DNA from: Balanoglossus misakiensis
Lineage: Eukaryota > Hemichordata
Direction: 5' to 3'
Assembly: GCA_040954595.2 (NCBI GenBank)
Contig: CM082591.2
Span: 11,842,001 to 11,906,000, forward strand
Length of the DNA: 64,000 nt
In this document: piece by piece, positions 7,864 to 21,600 of the stretch
Numbering within the stretch: the first letter of the stretch is position 1
Layout: each line of letters opens with the position of its first letter
Translations under genes and position numbers: made by a program
The notes under the pieces: model-generated
Seen by the model: the letters and a program-made list of their open reading frames with translations, nothing else
The model's database searches: none
Told to the model about the DNA's origin: nothing

Positions 7864-8686
7864 CTTTACAAAGTATAGTTCATAATCTTCTCATAAAATG
7901 ATAAAGTTGCCGCAAAGGTATACAGTCACCTATAATTTACATACGCCCATATATGGCTGAAATGGCGTATTTGAGCGCTCTAAAGGACATATGGCGGCGC
8001 TCTTTTTTTCGCGTGTGCCACCCACTGAAAATCTGTGATTGGCTAGATCTCAAGTTTACCATGGTAACTGTAGTTAAATTACCATAGGTGACAATATACC
8101 TTAACATATCATATTTCTTCTGGGAAGTGTAATTGTTTTAAGATCAAATATTACATGAACATACCAATTGTATGCCTCTCAGATATTGTCTTTCCGTTGA
8201 TGCACTCAATTTGTGCTCACCAATACTGAATAGCTGTAAATATAATCAAAGGAGAAGAAATCACTCACTCATTAGCAATGATACTGCAAAAGTGGAAGTG
8301 ACTGATTTTGAGTATGAAGTTGGAAAAGAGTCCCAGTACAGTGTAGAGAGGTTTCCAGATTAGGTAGATTTTGCTGTCCAACCATTTTCACACAACGGCC
8401 ATAAAACTTAAAGAAGAACTATTAAATTACCCAGCCTGATAAGTTTTGTGGTGTTTGGAAAGTTGTCCATGTCTGATGACACAAGATCAGCTTTTGATTG
8501 TAACATGAGACATGATCAGTTGTGTTTTGGTTCAAAAGAACATGACCTGGTTTAAGAAGCCTTGCAACTTCAGGTGACTACAGAAGGAGCTATACTGTGC
8601 CCATTGGCCTTGATTTGACTGAGAAACCATGATTTACTGAAAAGCCACTTGGAAAAGGGTCCACTTTATTTCTAAACCAAACTTAC
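7864..8686. other. Intron e5-e6 spanning the unit 1/unit 2 boundary
   Basis: 823 bp. It holds a short hairpin at about 7942-7971 (ATACGCCCAT with GGCGTAT) and nothing else I can name. A 63-codon plus-strand frame within it (8172-8363) has no support as a gene. Confidence 0.6.
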
Positions 8687-11600
8687 CTTCAGGAAGATCA
8701 TCTTGGCTGACTCTTGACTATCTACAGTGACTTTTCTTGCATCCATCTTGGCTGCAACATCTTTCTTTTCATCCACCTGCATTGCCTCACTTTTCTCCTC
8801 TTTCTTTTCCTCATCTGCAAATAAAAATTGTGTTATGTCCAGGAAATATTATTTACTTTATGAGAAGAAACTGGAATATCTAGCTTTGCAAATCAGTTAG
8901 TGAAATAAGAGAACGCAAACAATTAATTGTCATGAAATAGTCACCTCTGTTAATATCGCGAAAAATTTCCCATCACAAAAATTACCAAGATTACACTAAC
9001 CTAAAAATATAAAATCCTAATAATGTCCAAAGTTGAAGAATTCTATATGTATGACTTAACTTTTGAGACACTATTTCACAACACAAATACTAGTACCTTT
9101 GTTCTCTTTATCCAGGAATGAATTTTTTTCCACCTTCTGCTCCTCTCATCTGTTGAACTTCCACTAACTGAGCCATGTATCCTTTGTCAACCACAGCCTG
9201 TTCCATACTGTACAGATCTTGTCTGCAGGCCATGTCGAGATGCTGCAGTAGTTTGCTGTGAAAAGAAACAGAAGTGTTACATGTGTATGTGTGTTACAGG
9301 GCCAGATCACGGCACATCATGACAAAATCTTTGTGAATATGGTGCTAGCATCATGTTTATAGCAGATCATGTGTATTCATACTTGTGGGCCAAATGACCT
9401 TAATATGTGGTTTGTTGTATGACTTAATTATAACACACACACCCAGTATTTTTAATAGTCCTGCTTGAAAGATCACAGAGTGTCTTTGGCTACTGAAAAG
9501 CACCACCACAATAAGAGATAACTCACAACACCGAAGAGTAAATCTCTAAAGTTGTACCGGTAATTTAAACCAAGTATGGAAATTGGGATGTACGGTAGCT
9601 TTGATGAGGAATAATTCTAGAATTACAACATACCTCATGCTGTTGACTGGTATACCAAAGGACTGCACAAACAAGACCAACTGAGCTGGTTCCAAGTCTT
9701 CCAGGGCTGAAAAAAATGACAAATTCAGGATGAAAACAACAAAAGTTTGGTGAGAAAAGATCCCAAGTTGAATTGACACACAGATTGGCAGATATTTCCA
9801 CGAAATATCACATGTAAATGGTGCAACAACAGATTAACCGATCAGGCCATGACAAATACTGCACCTCTTCACAAAAACTGCTGGGTTGCAATTTATAGCA
9901 TAAAATTACTGTAAAACAGGAAATTTTTGTGATATCACAAGAAAGCTGACTATTCCATTGCTCACATTGTTTCTTTGCGACCATTTATTTTCACGTTTTT
10001 TGGCTCTCACGAAATTCGCAAAAATTTCCCCTTTTACAATAGTATGGTTGGATCTATACAATGTATACATTGAATGGGGATGAACACTGGACAGTGGAGC
10101 ATTCTATATTAAAATTTGGGAAAACATTGAAGCCATATTAAGGTCATACTTGATTAAGCTGAAAGTCGGCACAGAATAAATTTGAAATTCAATTGGCTAC
10201 AAAAATTGACTTTTCTGCCATTCTGAGATCTCCATGCTGAGCTCAATTATGTTGCTGCTTCATATAGTGGTCAGCAATAAAAACTTACTACTGTTACAGT
10301 GGTTATACATGTAACTCTTATTAAATGTTTTTTTTCTTGTTTTATCATGAAATCTGACAATATCACGAAATCTGACTGTGGGTGGCACGACAGAATAAAA
10401 CTGGTTTTCGTCTCAACTTTTGTACATGTAGTGACACAATGAAAGAATGACAGAGAAACTGCTAACAGACAGATTATTATAATTTTTTTACCTTTTCATG
10501 TCACTTTTATAAAACACTGCATGGCAACAAATGTGAACCATGAACAATTTGCAAGACAATGAACTAGAAGTTGAACGAGATTTGAAGACCTGCTCTGGAA
10601 GTAATTGATTGACACTCACCCATGAGTAAGATTCCGCATGGGGCTGTGTGGCTTTCTTCAAGTAATTGTAGAATATATGTAACATGGATGTCAGTGTACA
10701 TAGTGTTGGTCTGGTCGGCACTGATGTCTCTACACAGCATGGAGCTGAGTATGGTGGGCCTTTCTACAATCAACTGAGCTAAATCCTAGAATCAGAAAGG
10801 TAGCAGTGAAGTAAAATCAAATATGTTTGTCAAAACAACAACAACAATAACAACACACATAATCATATTCAAATAAAAATCACTTGGTTCATGCTTAGAA
10901 CTTTCTATAAACTTACTCTTTTTTTTTGCACATACTCCAATGAAAATACTGTTTGATATATAGATCACAGACTTTTGCATTTTCAACTGTTTTTGTTCTA
11001 ATACTATTTGTGTGTAGCCCTCACCCAGAACCTGTATGTATGATTCACAATCATATGTCTTTATTTGTTTCTACCAGAGGTCTCCACGACTCATACTGGA
11101 AATACACAAATCATCATCTTACCAATGCAAGGTCGGCCATTTCATGAAGCTGATTGGTCGAAGAATATTTGGAGAGGAACATGATGTACGCACTGATGGT
11201 GAGTGGCTCTGTTTCCATCTGGCAAGCCTTAGGACTAACAGCACATCGCTCACTGTGTTAAACGGCACAAAAGTTACAATTTCTGTCAAACTCTGCACCT
11301 ATTCTAGTTTCCCCCCAAAAAGTTCACGAAAATGGCAAGCTAGACTTCAGTGTTATATTGAAATTCTACATTAAATTAAGCACTAAGCCTCATATATTGG
11401 CAACTCATTCTCCACATGAGGCATTTTCAGATCTTTACACGATTTTCTGTGTACAAAGATCAACCTGAAGAAGTATGATGCAATTTCTCACCTAGTTGAG
11501 TCTGTCCTTGGTTTGAGTAACCAATCGATACATTTATGCAAAGTCTGCCAATTGCTCTGGTGGCTCAACAGTGCCAGCATATAAGCACTGCACGAACTTT

Positions 11601-14600
11601 GAACTTTGCCCTCTGTTCTGGGTTTGTGCGTCTTGACAAAGAGTAACTGGTGTTGCAGTTGAGGGCAACTTTGCACAATCTCGGGGTCCAGGAGCTCCAG
11701 CCAATCAATAAGCAGCCCTGCCGTTGACCAGCCTAATTCGCATCTGTGTGTAATTAAAGAGAAATATACAGTCAGTGGAGTAAAGGGTATAACACAATCA
11801 TACTGATGGAATTCTCACTACCTGAAATAGGTTTTTGCTACCTAGGTGAGTGATGAATAAAGGTCTAATGTCCTCTCTGATATAACATACTAGTGTATGG
11901 TAAATGTCTTTCAGAGATCTACACATTAAAGGGACAAACTCTCTACAGTTAATTCATTTTGGGGAGATTTTTACTCTCATATCCTACAAACGGGATGGAA
12001 GTTGTGTGTGGTCGAACATTGATTCACTATATATCCACATGTAGAATAACATAAATGGTGTCTTGTATCAAACATAATGTATGGAAAAAGGGCAGCGAGA
12101 GAGAGACTTTGTCCCTTTAAATATCATAGCTGGCATACAGTTATAAATATGCATTTTTTGATTTATGTCTTGCAAGTACAAAACTGTTCTTTATTAAAAA
12201 GAAATACAGACAAGGTGATCCCAGGAACATAAAACCCAAAACTCAAAGCTACCAGACAGATGAGTCTTGAGATAAACTTGGACTTACTTGTCAATCAATC
12301 TGGACTGCTCTTGTAACAACAACTCACTCAATGCTTCACTGGTGCTGGATGATTTTGTTGGCACTTGCATAGCAACAGATAAGGCTTTATTCAGAAACTC
12401 TTCTAGTTGGCTGGAATTGGCGCCTGTCAGCTGGTGATACACTGCATATGGTGCAAAGTCAAACAAAATTCACCCAATCATAAAATGTATCATTAACATG
12501 ATCATACCATAAAAAATGTGAATGAATTACAATTATAGCGTGCGCATATTGAATCATACGAAATCACACCAAATAACGCGAGACTTAGAAATAACATTAC
12601 ATGTGTATGGTGCCACTTAAACGACACCATTTATTCTTTTTGAGCCTAAATCATGTTTAACCACAACTAGACAACCACAATGACCTTGTGAGAATGAAAC
12701 CCACCAATAAATACATGTAGATAATCTGAAGCTATCACAGAAACAGAATGTCTTTGACAAAGTATTGCAAAGCCTTCAGTTGACCGCGAAAAAGTTGACG
12801 AAGCATGCATGTGGAAAGTGGAGTGTTGACAACAATGTGAATATATGCACGATAGCTTGCTGCGCTCGCACTCAGGTCAAACCTGTTACATATTACCAAA
12901 AATGTGGATCTATATAATTAACATTGGGTCCGTTCCTTCTTATCCCACTCGTGTTTCTGTTTGTTTGGTGAGAATATCTAATAGGTTAGCCCCTTTCACT
13001 CCCAGTTCCTTCTTTAGAGGTCCAACCTTACCATAGAAAACGATGGGTTTGAACTGGAACATGGCGGTGAAAGGGTTCAGGTGCTTGAGGGAGTGTTAAA
13101 AATGTAGACTTTACCTTTCTATAACATGTCTCTATCTACAGCCATCCGTCCCTCAGTGACGGCTTCAATGATTTCACTCACTTCATCCAAGTTGCCACCA
13201 CTGGCTTTGATGGGACTTTTCTCACTGCTCAGGGATTTCGCTGGAAGGAAGGACGTAAGACTGGAATTAAGGCATACGTCCCTACATAAAGGGAGGACAT
13301 TTGGACATGATACCACAAATGGTTAATGGAGTTTCTGGGAAGGTTTTCAAATTCCAGGAATTTCCAGGAGTGTACGAATCCAGTTAAGAATTCTTTATGT
13401 CATGTGATCTGGCCATGTGACCTGCAGCATTGTCATTTCCAGGTGACGGCAAACAACATAGTGGCATCCAGTAAAAGTTTTCCACGTATGTAAGTACTTA
13501 AGAACCGCCAGACATGTAACATGTATCAGGTATAGTACCTCATCAGCCTCATGGCATTTTGTCTGCACAGTCTTTGTCTGCACCACGTTGCTGAAGTTGC
13601 CTGTCATCTGGAAAATTGAATGCCAACGTATTTGCGCTTGAGAGCATCTGGCGTCTTTTGATATCAAAGAATAAATGCATTGTACAAACTTGAAAGTATG
13701 TAGAATTTTTCTATTTATCCTGTGTGATATAGTGAAAACGCTCAAGTTACAGTTTGTGTATGGTTTTGAGAATTATTTCACTGCTTGAGGTAAGTGAAAT
13801 AAACAGCTCACCTTGTTGTCTGTTGACTTTTTCATACTGGTTGAGAAGTTTTGTAAACACACTGTTTTCAGACTTTGATGAACTCAAAATTGCAGACACT
13901 AGCTGGACAAATCTCATCATATCTTCCTTCTTTTCAAGATGTTTCTAAATGATATAAAGGAGTGAGAGTGAGAATTGTGCATGATTATGTCAGTTTTGAA
14001 CTTTCATGTCTGTTTTGGACTGAGAGCTGTTGAATGAGAGAGAGAGAGGGAGAGAGAGTTCGCGCTCGAACAATCAGGGGGTCACGCAGACGTAATCTTT
14101 TCATTGGCGTGATACTGATATCACCACGTAACTTGCAATTCCCAAGAGTGCGACTGTACGTACGTAAACTGTATCAAATTCAACTCATTCACGTCATATG
14201 AGAGGAGGTATACCGTGCGAATGCGAGCGCTGGGGGAACCGGGTACCGCCTACTTGAAATGGACCTCTTCCCTTAGTGAAGTCAAATAATCATAATTATC
14301 TATCATGTAAGAAGTCAAAAATGTAAGAGAATGTTTTAATAAATATGTCAACTTATTATTTATATTCCCCTGTATATATTCCCCTGTAAATGTCTCATAA
14401 TTTGAGGAATAATATTTTGGAAGCTGAACGGAAGTTGCAACTCAAATCAAATTTCAACTTCTCCAATATATGGAATAACACTATAAGCCTACTGACTTGA
14501 GAAACTCAAATTGAATTTCAAATTCTCGAACAAACGAAAATATGTTTGAATGTAAGTAATCTTACTATAAAATTGACATGCAATTACCTGTCGTTGGTGA

Positions 14601-15059
14601 AGCAAACTGAACAATGGACATGACAAATGATGTTTTCTGTGTAGATTATAAATAAACTGACTCTCATCACTTGATGTTAGGATTTCTTGCATTGCCAGAA
14701 TGATGTGATCACCAGAATTCTCTGATGAATCAAACAATTTCAGCCTGGAGATTTCCCTGGACAGTGTCTGTGTGAGAAATGATGGCAAAATATTAATATC
14801 ATTTATTAGGAAACCTGGCCAGTCACTGAGAAATCTGTCGGCCTTTACAAAGTATAGTTCATAATCTTCTCATAAAATGATAAAGTTGCCGCAAAGGTAT
14901 ACAGTCACCTATAATTTACATACGCCCATATATGGCTGAAATGGCGTATTTGAGGGTTCTAAAGGACATGTGGCGGCGCTCTTTTTTGCGCGTGTGCCAC
15001 CCACTGAAAATCTGTGATTGGCTAGATCTCAAGTTTACCATGGTAACTGTAGTTAAATT
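8081..15059 (-). repeat. Array unit 2 (6979 bp, middle class)
   Basis: Complete unit with ten exons and no 1.1-kb transposon; the empty site is intact near 12491. It carries the 5-bp-longer e1 shared with unit 3, and a private 6-bp insertion (ccggta) near 9557 in the e3-e4 intron. In e2 a base change alters the Thr after Cys-Arg-Asp to Ile. Confidence 0.95.
8687..14842 (-). pseudogene. INTS1-like partial gene copy, unit 2
   Basis: Exons: e1 11123-11192, e2 10620-10785, e3 9634-9706, e4 9097-9255, e5 8687-8814, e6 14588-14842, e7 13812-13944, e8 13115-13240, e9 12288-12441, e10 11492-11743. The e8 stop is at 13119-13121 and the e4 homopolymer expansion at 9123-9129. e1 is 70 nt here, which keeps e10 to e1 in frame if spliced across the tandem join. 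An e2 Thr is replaced by Ile. Confidence 0.85.
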
Positions 15060-15665
15060 ACCATAGGTGACAATATACCTTAACATATCATATTTCTTCT
15101 GGGAAGTGTAATTGTTTTAAGATCAAATATTACATGTACATACCAATTGTATGCCTCTCAGATATTGTCTTTCCGTTGATGCACTCAATTTGTGCTCACC
15201 AATACTGAATAGCTGTAAATATAATCAAAGGAGAAGAAATCACTCACTCATTAGCAATGATACTGCAAAAGTGGAAGTGACTGATTTTGAGTATGAAGTT
15301 GGAAAAGAGTCCCAGTACAGTGTAGAGAGGTTTCCAGATTAGGTAGATTTTGCTGTCCAACCATTTTCACACAACGGCCATAAAACTTAAAGAAGAACTA
15401 TTAAATTACCCAGCCTGATAAGTTTTGTGGTGTTTGGAAAGTCGTCCATGTCTGATGACACAAGATCAGCTTTTGATTGTAACATGAGACATGATCAGTT
15501 GTGTTTTGGTTCAAAAGAACATGACCTGGTTTAAGAAGCCTTGCAACTTCAGGTGACTACAGAAGGAGCTATACTGTGCCCATTGGCCTTGATTTGACTG
15601 AGAAACCATGATTTACTGAAAAGCCACTTGGAAAAGGGTCCACTTTATTTCTAAACCAAACTTAC

Positions 15666-18600
15666 CTTCAGGAAGATCATCTTGGCTGACTCTTGACTAT
15701 CTACAGTGACTTTTCTTGCATCCATCTTGGCTGCAACATCTTTCTTTTCATCCACCTGCATTGCCTCACTTTTCTCCTCTTTCTTTTCCTCATCTGCAAA
15801 TAAAAATTGTGTTATGTCCAGGAAATATTATTTACTTTATGAGAAGAAACTGGAATATCTAGCTTTGCAAATCAGTTAGTGAAATAAGAGAACGCAAACA
15901 ATTAATTGTCATGAAATAGTCACCTCTGTTAATATCGCGAAAAATTTCCCATCACAAAAATTACCAAGATTACACTAACCTAAAAATATAAAATCCTAAT
16001 AATGTCCAAAGTTGAAGAATTCTATATGTATGACTTAACTTTTGAGACACTATTTCACAACACAAATACTAGTACCTTTGTTCTCTTTATCCAGGAATGA
16101 ATTTTTTTCCACCTTCTGCTCCTCTCATCTGTTGAACTTCCACTAACTGAGCCATGTATCCTTTGTCAACCACAGCCTGTTCCATACTGTACAGATCTTG
16201 TCTGCAGGCCATGTCGAGATGCTGCAGTAGTTTGCTGTGAAAAGAAACAGAAGTGTTACATGTGTATGTGTGTTACAGGGCCAGATCACGGCACATCATG
16301 ACAAAATCTTTGTGAATATGGTGCTAGCATCATGTTTATAGCAGATCATGTGTATTCATACTTGTGGGCCAAATGACCTTAATATGTGGTTTGTTGTATG
16401 ACTTAATTATAACACACACACCCAGTTTTTTTAATATTCCTGCTTGAAAGATCACAGAGTGTCTTTGGCTACTGAAAAGCACCACCACAATAAGAGATAA
16501 CTCACAACACCGAAGAGTAAATCTCTAAAGTTGTAATTTAAACCAACTATGGAAATTGGGATGTACGGTAGCTTTGATGAGGAATAATTCTAGAGTTACA
16601 ACATACCTCATGCTGTTGACTGGTATACCAAAGGACTGCACAAACAAGACCAACTGAGCTGGTTCCAAGTCTTCCAGGGCTGAAAAAAATGACAAATTCA
16701 GGATGAAAACAACAAAAGTTTGGTGAGAAAAGATCCCAAGTTGAATTGACACACAGATTGGCAGATATTTCCACGAAATATCACATGTAAATGGTGCAAC
16801 AACAGATTAACCGATCAGGCCATGACAAATACTGCACCTCTTCACAAAAACTGCTGGGTTGCAATTTATAGCATAAAATTACTGTAAAACAGGAAATTTT
16901 TGTGATATCACAAGAGAGCTGACTATTCCATTGCTCACATTGTTTCTTTGCGACCATTTATTTTCACGTTTTTTGGCTCTCAAGAAATTCGCAAAAATTT
17001 CCCCTTTTACAATAGTATGGTTGGATCTATACAATGTATACATTGAATGGGGATGAACACTGGACAGTGGAGCATTCTATATTAAAATTTGGGAAAACAT
17101 TGAAGCCATATTAAGGTCATACTTGATTAAGCTGAAAGACGGCACAGAATAAATTTGAAATTCAATTGGCTACAAAAATTGACTTTTCTGCCATTCTGAG
17201 ATCTCCATGCTGAGCTCAATTATGTTGCTGCTTCATATAGTGGTCAGCAATAAAAACTTACTACTGTTACAGTGGTTATACATGTAACTCTTATTAAATG
17301 TTTTTTTTTCTTGTTTTATCATGAAATCTGACAATATCACGAAATCTGACTGTGGGTGGCACGACAGAATAAAACTGGTTTTCGTCTCAACTTTTGTACA
17401 TGTAGTGACACAATGAAAGAATGACAGAGAAACTGCTAACAGACAGATTATTATATATTTTTTTACCTTTTCATGTCACTTTTATAAAACACTGCATGGC
17501 AACAAATGTGAACCATGAACAATTTGCAAGACAATGAACTAGAAGTTGAACGAGATTTGAAGACCTGCTCTGGAAGTAATTGATTGACACTCACCCATGA
17601 GTAAGATTCCGCATGGGGCTGTGTGGCTTTCTTCAAGTAATTGTAGAATATATGTAACATGGATGTCAGTGTACATAGTGTTGGTCTGGTCGGCACTGGT
17701 GTCTCTACACAGCATGGAGCTGAGTATGGTGGGCCTTTCTACAATCAACTGAGCTAAATCCTAGAATCAGAAAGGTAGCAGTGAAGTAAAATCAAATATG
17801 TTTGTCAAAACAACAACAACAATAACAACACACATAATCATATTCAAATAAAAATCACTTGGTTCATGCTTAGAACTTTCTATAAACTTACTCTTTTTTT
17901 TTTGCACATACTCCAATGAAAATACTGTTTGATATATAGATCACAGACTTTTGCATTTTCAACTGTTTTTGTTCTAATACTATTTGTGTGTAGCCCTCAC
18001 CCAGAACCTGTATGTATGATTCACAATCATATGTCTTTATTTGTTTCTACCAGAGGTCTCCACGACTCATACTGGAAATACACAAATCATCATCTTACCA
18101 ATGCAAGGTCGGCCATTTCATGAAGCTGATTGGTCGAAGAATATTTGGAGAGGAACATGATGTACGCACTGATGGTGAGTGGCTCTGTTTCCATCTGGCA
18201 AGCCTTAGGACTAACAGCACATCGCTCACTGTGTTAAACGGCACAAAAGTTACAATTTCTGTCAAACTCTGCACCTATTCTAGTTTCCCCCCAAAAAATT
18301 CACGAAAATGGCAAGCTAGACTTCAGTGTTATATCGAAATTCTACATTAAATTAAGCACTAAGCCTCATATATTGGCAACTCATTCTCCACATGAGGCAT
18401 TTTCAGATCTTTACACGATTTTCTGTGTACAAAGATCAACCTGAAGAAGTATGATACAATTTCTCACCTAGTTGAGTCTGTCCTTGGTTTGAGTAACCAA
18501 TCGATACATTTATGCAAAGTCTGCCAATTACTCTGGTGGCTCAACAGTGCCAGCAAATAAGCACTGCACGAACTTTGAACTTTGCCCTCTGTTCTGGGTT

Positions 18601-21600
18601 TGTGCGTCTTGACAAAGAGTAACTGGTGTTGCAGTTGAGGGCAACTTTGCACAATCTCAGGGTCCAGGAGCTCCAGCCAATCAATAAGCAGCCCTGCCGT
18701 TGACCAGCCTAATTCGCATCTGTGACAATGTGTAATTAAAGAGAAATATACAGTCAGTGGAGTAAAGGGTATAACACAATCATACTGATGGAATTCTCAC
18801 TACCTGAAATAGGTTTTTGATACCTAGGTGAGTGATGAATAAAGGTCTAATGTCCTCTCTGATATAACATACTAGTGTATGGTAAATGTCTTTCAGAGAT
18901 CTACACATTAAAGGGACAAACTCTCTACAGTTAATTCATTTTGGGGAGATTTTTACTCTCATATCCTACAAACGGGATGGAAGTTGTGTGTGGTCGAACA
19001 TTGATTCACTATATATCCACATGTAGAATAACATAAATGGTGTCTTGTATCAAACATAATGTATGGAAAAAGGGCAGCGAGAGAGAGACTTTGTCCCTTT
19101 AAATATCATAGCTGGCATACAGTTATAAATATGCATTTTTTGATTTATGTCTTGCAAGTACAAAACTGTTCTTTATTAAAAAGAAATACAGACAAGGTGA
19201 TCCCAGGAACATAAAACCCAAAACTCAAAGCTACCAGACAGATGAGTCTTGAGATAAACTTGGACTTACTTGTCAATCAATCTGGACTGCTCTTGTAACA
19301 ACAACTCACTCAATGCTTCACTGGTGCTGGATGATTTTGTTGGCACTTGCATAGCAACAGATAAGGCTTTATTCAGAAACTCTTCTAGTTGGCTGGAATT
19401 GGCGCCTGTCAGCTGGTGATACACTGCATATGGTGCAAAGTCAAACAAAATTCACCCAATCATAAAATGTATCATTAACAGTTATTGGGAAGTCAACGCG
19501 CCCTGCGCCATAGTCGCATTGAACTGAAAAGTGACGCATTGAAATTTGTTACTTTGCGCCCGAAGTGCGCATTGAAATTTGAGTCCGAAATACTTAGGAA
19601 AAAAATTTTTGTTTAGCATCCTCGCCTATGAGGCCATCAAGGCGTCCTATAAATAGCCTCATTTTATGGTGCCCATAGTAACACGTACAAATTGCAACAA
19701 GTAACGCAGCTCAGCATACCGATCGCAACAAGTTATCTAAACTTGACGAAAGATGTAGCAACTTTTGTTGGAGGTCATGCCATGCGTTCGAACGCGTCTG
19801 CAAAATACTTGTACACAGGATAGCAGACAGCAGACACCCGTGATGTCGATTTTGAGAGGCCGTAGTGATGTCAAAAAGAAGCATAAAAGGAAGGCATCTC
19901 TTTTCAGCAGCAAGACTGTCGTTTCCATCATCAATTTGTGGATTTTATCAAGCATAAAATCTTCGCTTTTGCTCACTTTTGCTCGTCATGTTAAAGTTGT
20001 ATGTCGCATACATAGTCAAAGCATGCCTTGCATGCTATTGTGTTATCCAATCAAGTGAGAAAAATAGCAAACATTGTTTTCAAACTTGTTCCTGTACAGT
20101 CATTCTTCAATTAATGAGTATGGTTTTAGTATAACCCAGGCAAAATCTCCATTTTCTTGAAGCTAGACTACCTAAATCATTCATAATCCCTCATTATGTA
20201 AACAAGACGTCAATTTTTAAATTTTCCTAGGAAGCTAAACAAAACATTTTTTTTTCCTTAAATAGTACATAATAGTGACAAAGCTGAGAAACAGCTTGCG
20301 AGACTCCTGCTGATTCGACTTGAAGGAAAAACATTTCACACCAATACCTTTGGAGACATTTGCATGGAAAGAAGAGACTGATAAACACATGTTATATAGA
20401 CATGTAAATGACAATATAAACAATTTTGAACTGATGATATTTTGCATCTAAATTTCATTCGATTTTTTGTCGATACTGTAGGGCTCATTACAAATTTTGA
20501 ATGTCCCATTGAAGTTCAAAATGGCCCATTCATTTTGGCTGGGATGGGGCCATTGGCACATTGGTGTTTTCAGACTTCCCAATCACTGCATTAACATGAT
20601 CATACCATAAAAAATGTGAATGAATTACAATTATAGCGTGCGCATATTGAATCATACGAAATCACACCAAATAACGCGAGACTTAGAAATAACATTACAT
20701 GTGTATGGTGCCACTTAAACGACACCATTTATTCTTTTTGAGCCTAAATCATGTTTAACCACAACTAGACAACCACAATGACCTTGTGAGAATGAAACCC
20801 ACCAATAAATACATGTAGATAATCTGAAGCTATCACAGAAACAGAATGTCTTTGACAAAGTATTGCAAAGCCTTCAGTTGACCGCGAAAAAGTTGACGAA
20901 GCATGCATGTGGAAAGTGGAGTGTTGACAACAATGTGAATATATGCACGATAGCTTGCTGCGCTCGCACTCAGGTCAAACCTGTTACATATTACCAAAAA
21001 TGTGGATCTATATAATTAACATTGGGTCCGTTCCTTCTTATCCCACTCGTGTTTCTGTTTGTTTGGTGAGAATATCTAATAGGTTAGCCCCTTTCACTCC
21101 CAGTTCCTTCTTTAGAGGTCCAACCTTACCATAGAAAACGATGGGTTTGGACTGGAACATGGCGGTGAAAGGGTTCAGGTGCTTGAGGGAGTGTTAAAAA
21201 TGTAGACTTTACCTTTCTATAACATGTCTCTATCTACAGCCATCCGTCCCTCAGTGACGGCTTCAATGATTTCACTCACTTCATCCAAGTTGCCACCACT
21301 GGCTTTGATGGGACTTTTCTCACTGCTCAGGGATTTCGCTGGAAGGAAGGACGTAAGACTGGAATTAAGGCATACGTCCCTACATAAAGGGAGGACATTT
21401 GGACATGATACCACAAATGGTTAATGGAGTTTCTGGGAAGGTTTTCAAATTCCAGGAATTTCCAGGAGTGTACGAATCCAGTTAAGAATTCTTTATGTCA
21501 TGTGATCTGGCCATGTGACCTGCAGCATTGTCATTTCCAGGTGACGGCAAACAACATAGTGGCATCCAGTAAAAGTTTTCCACGTATGTAAGTACTTAAG

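Larger units (their letters stand above)
1..8080 (-). repeat. Array unit 1 (8080 bp, long class)
   Basis: Complete unit with all ten exons and the 1.1-kb transposon in the e8-e9 intron. Its left 4.4 kb matches unit 4 at several markers: the gcactcact variant near 123, gtacaacgtg near 2612, the 5-bp-shorter e1, and ccctttgttctg in e10. Its right part matches unit 3 (transposon present, single gtgaga before the e7-e6 intron). It is therefore a mosaic. Confidence 0.95.
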
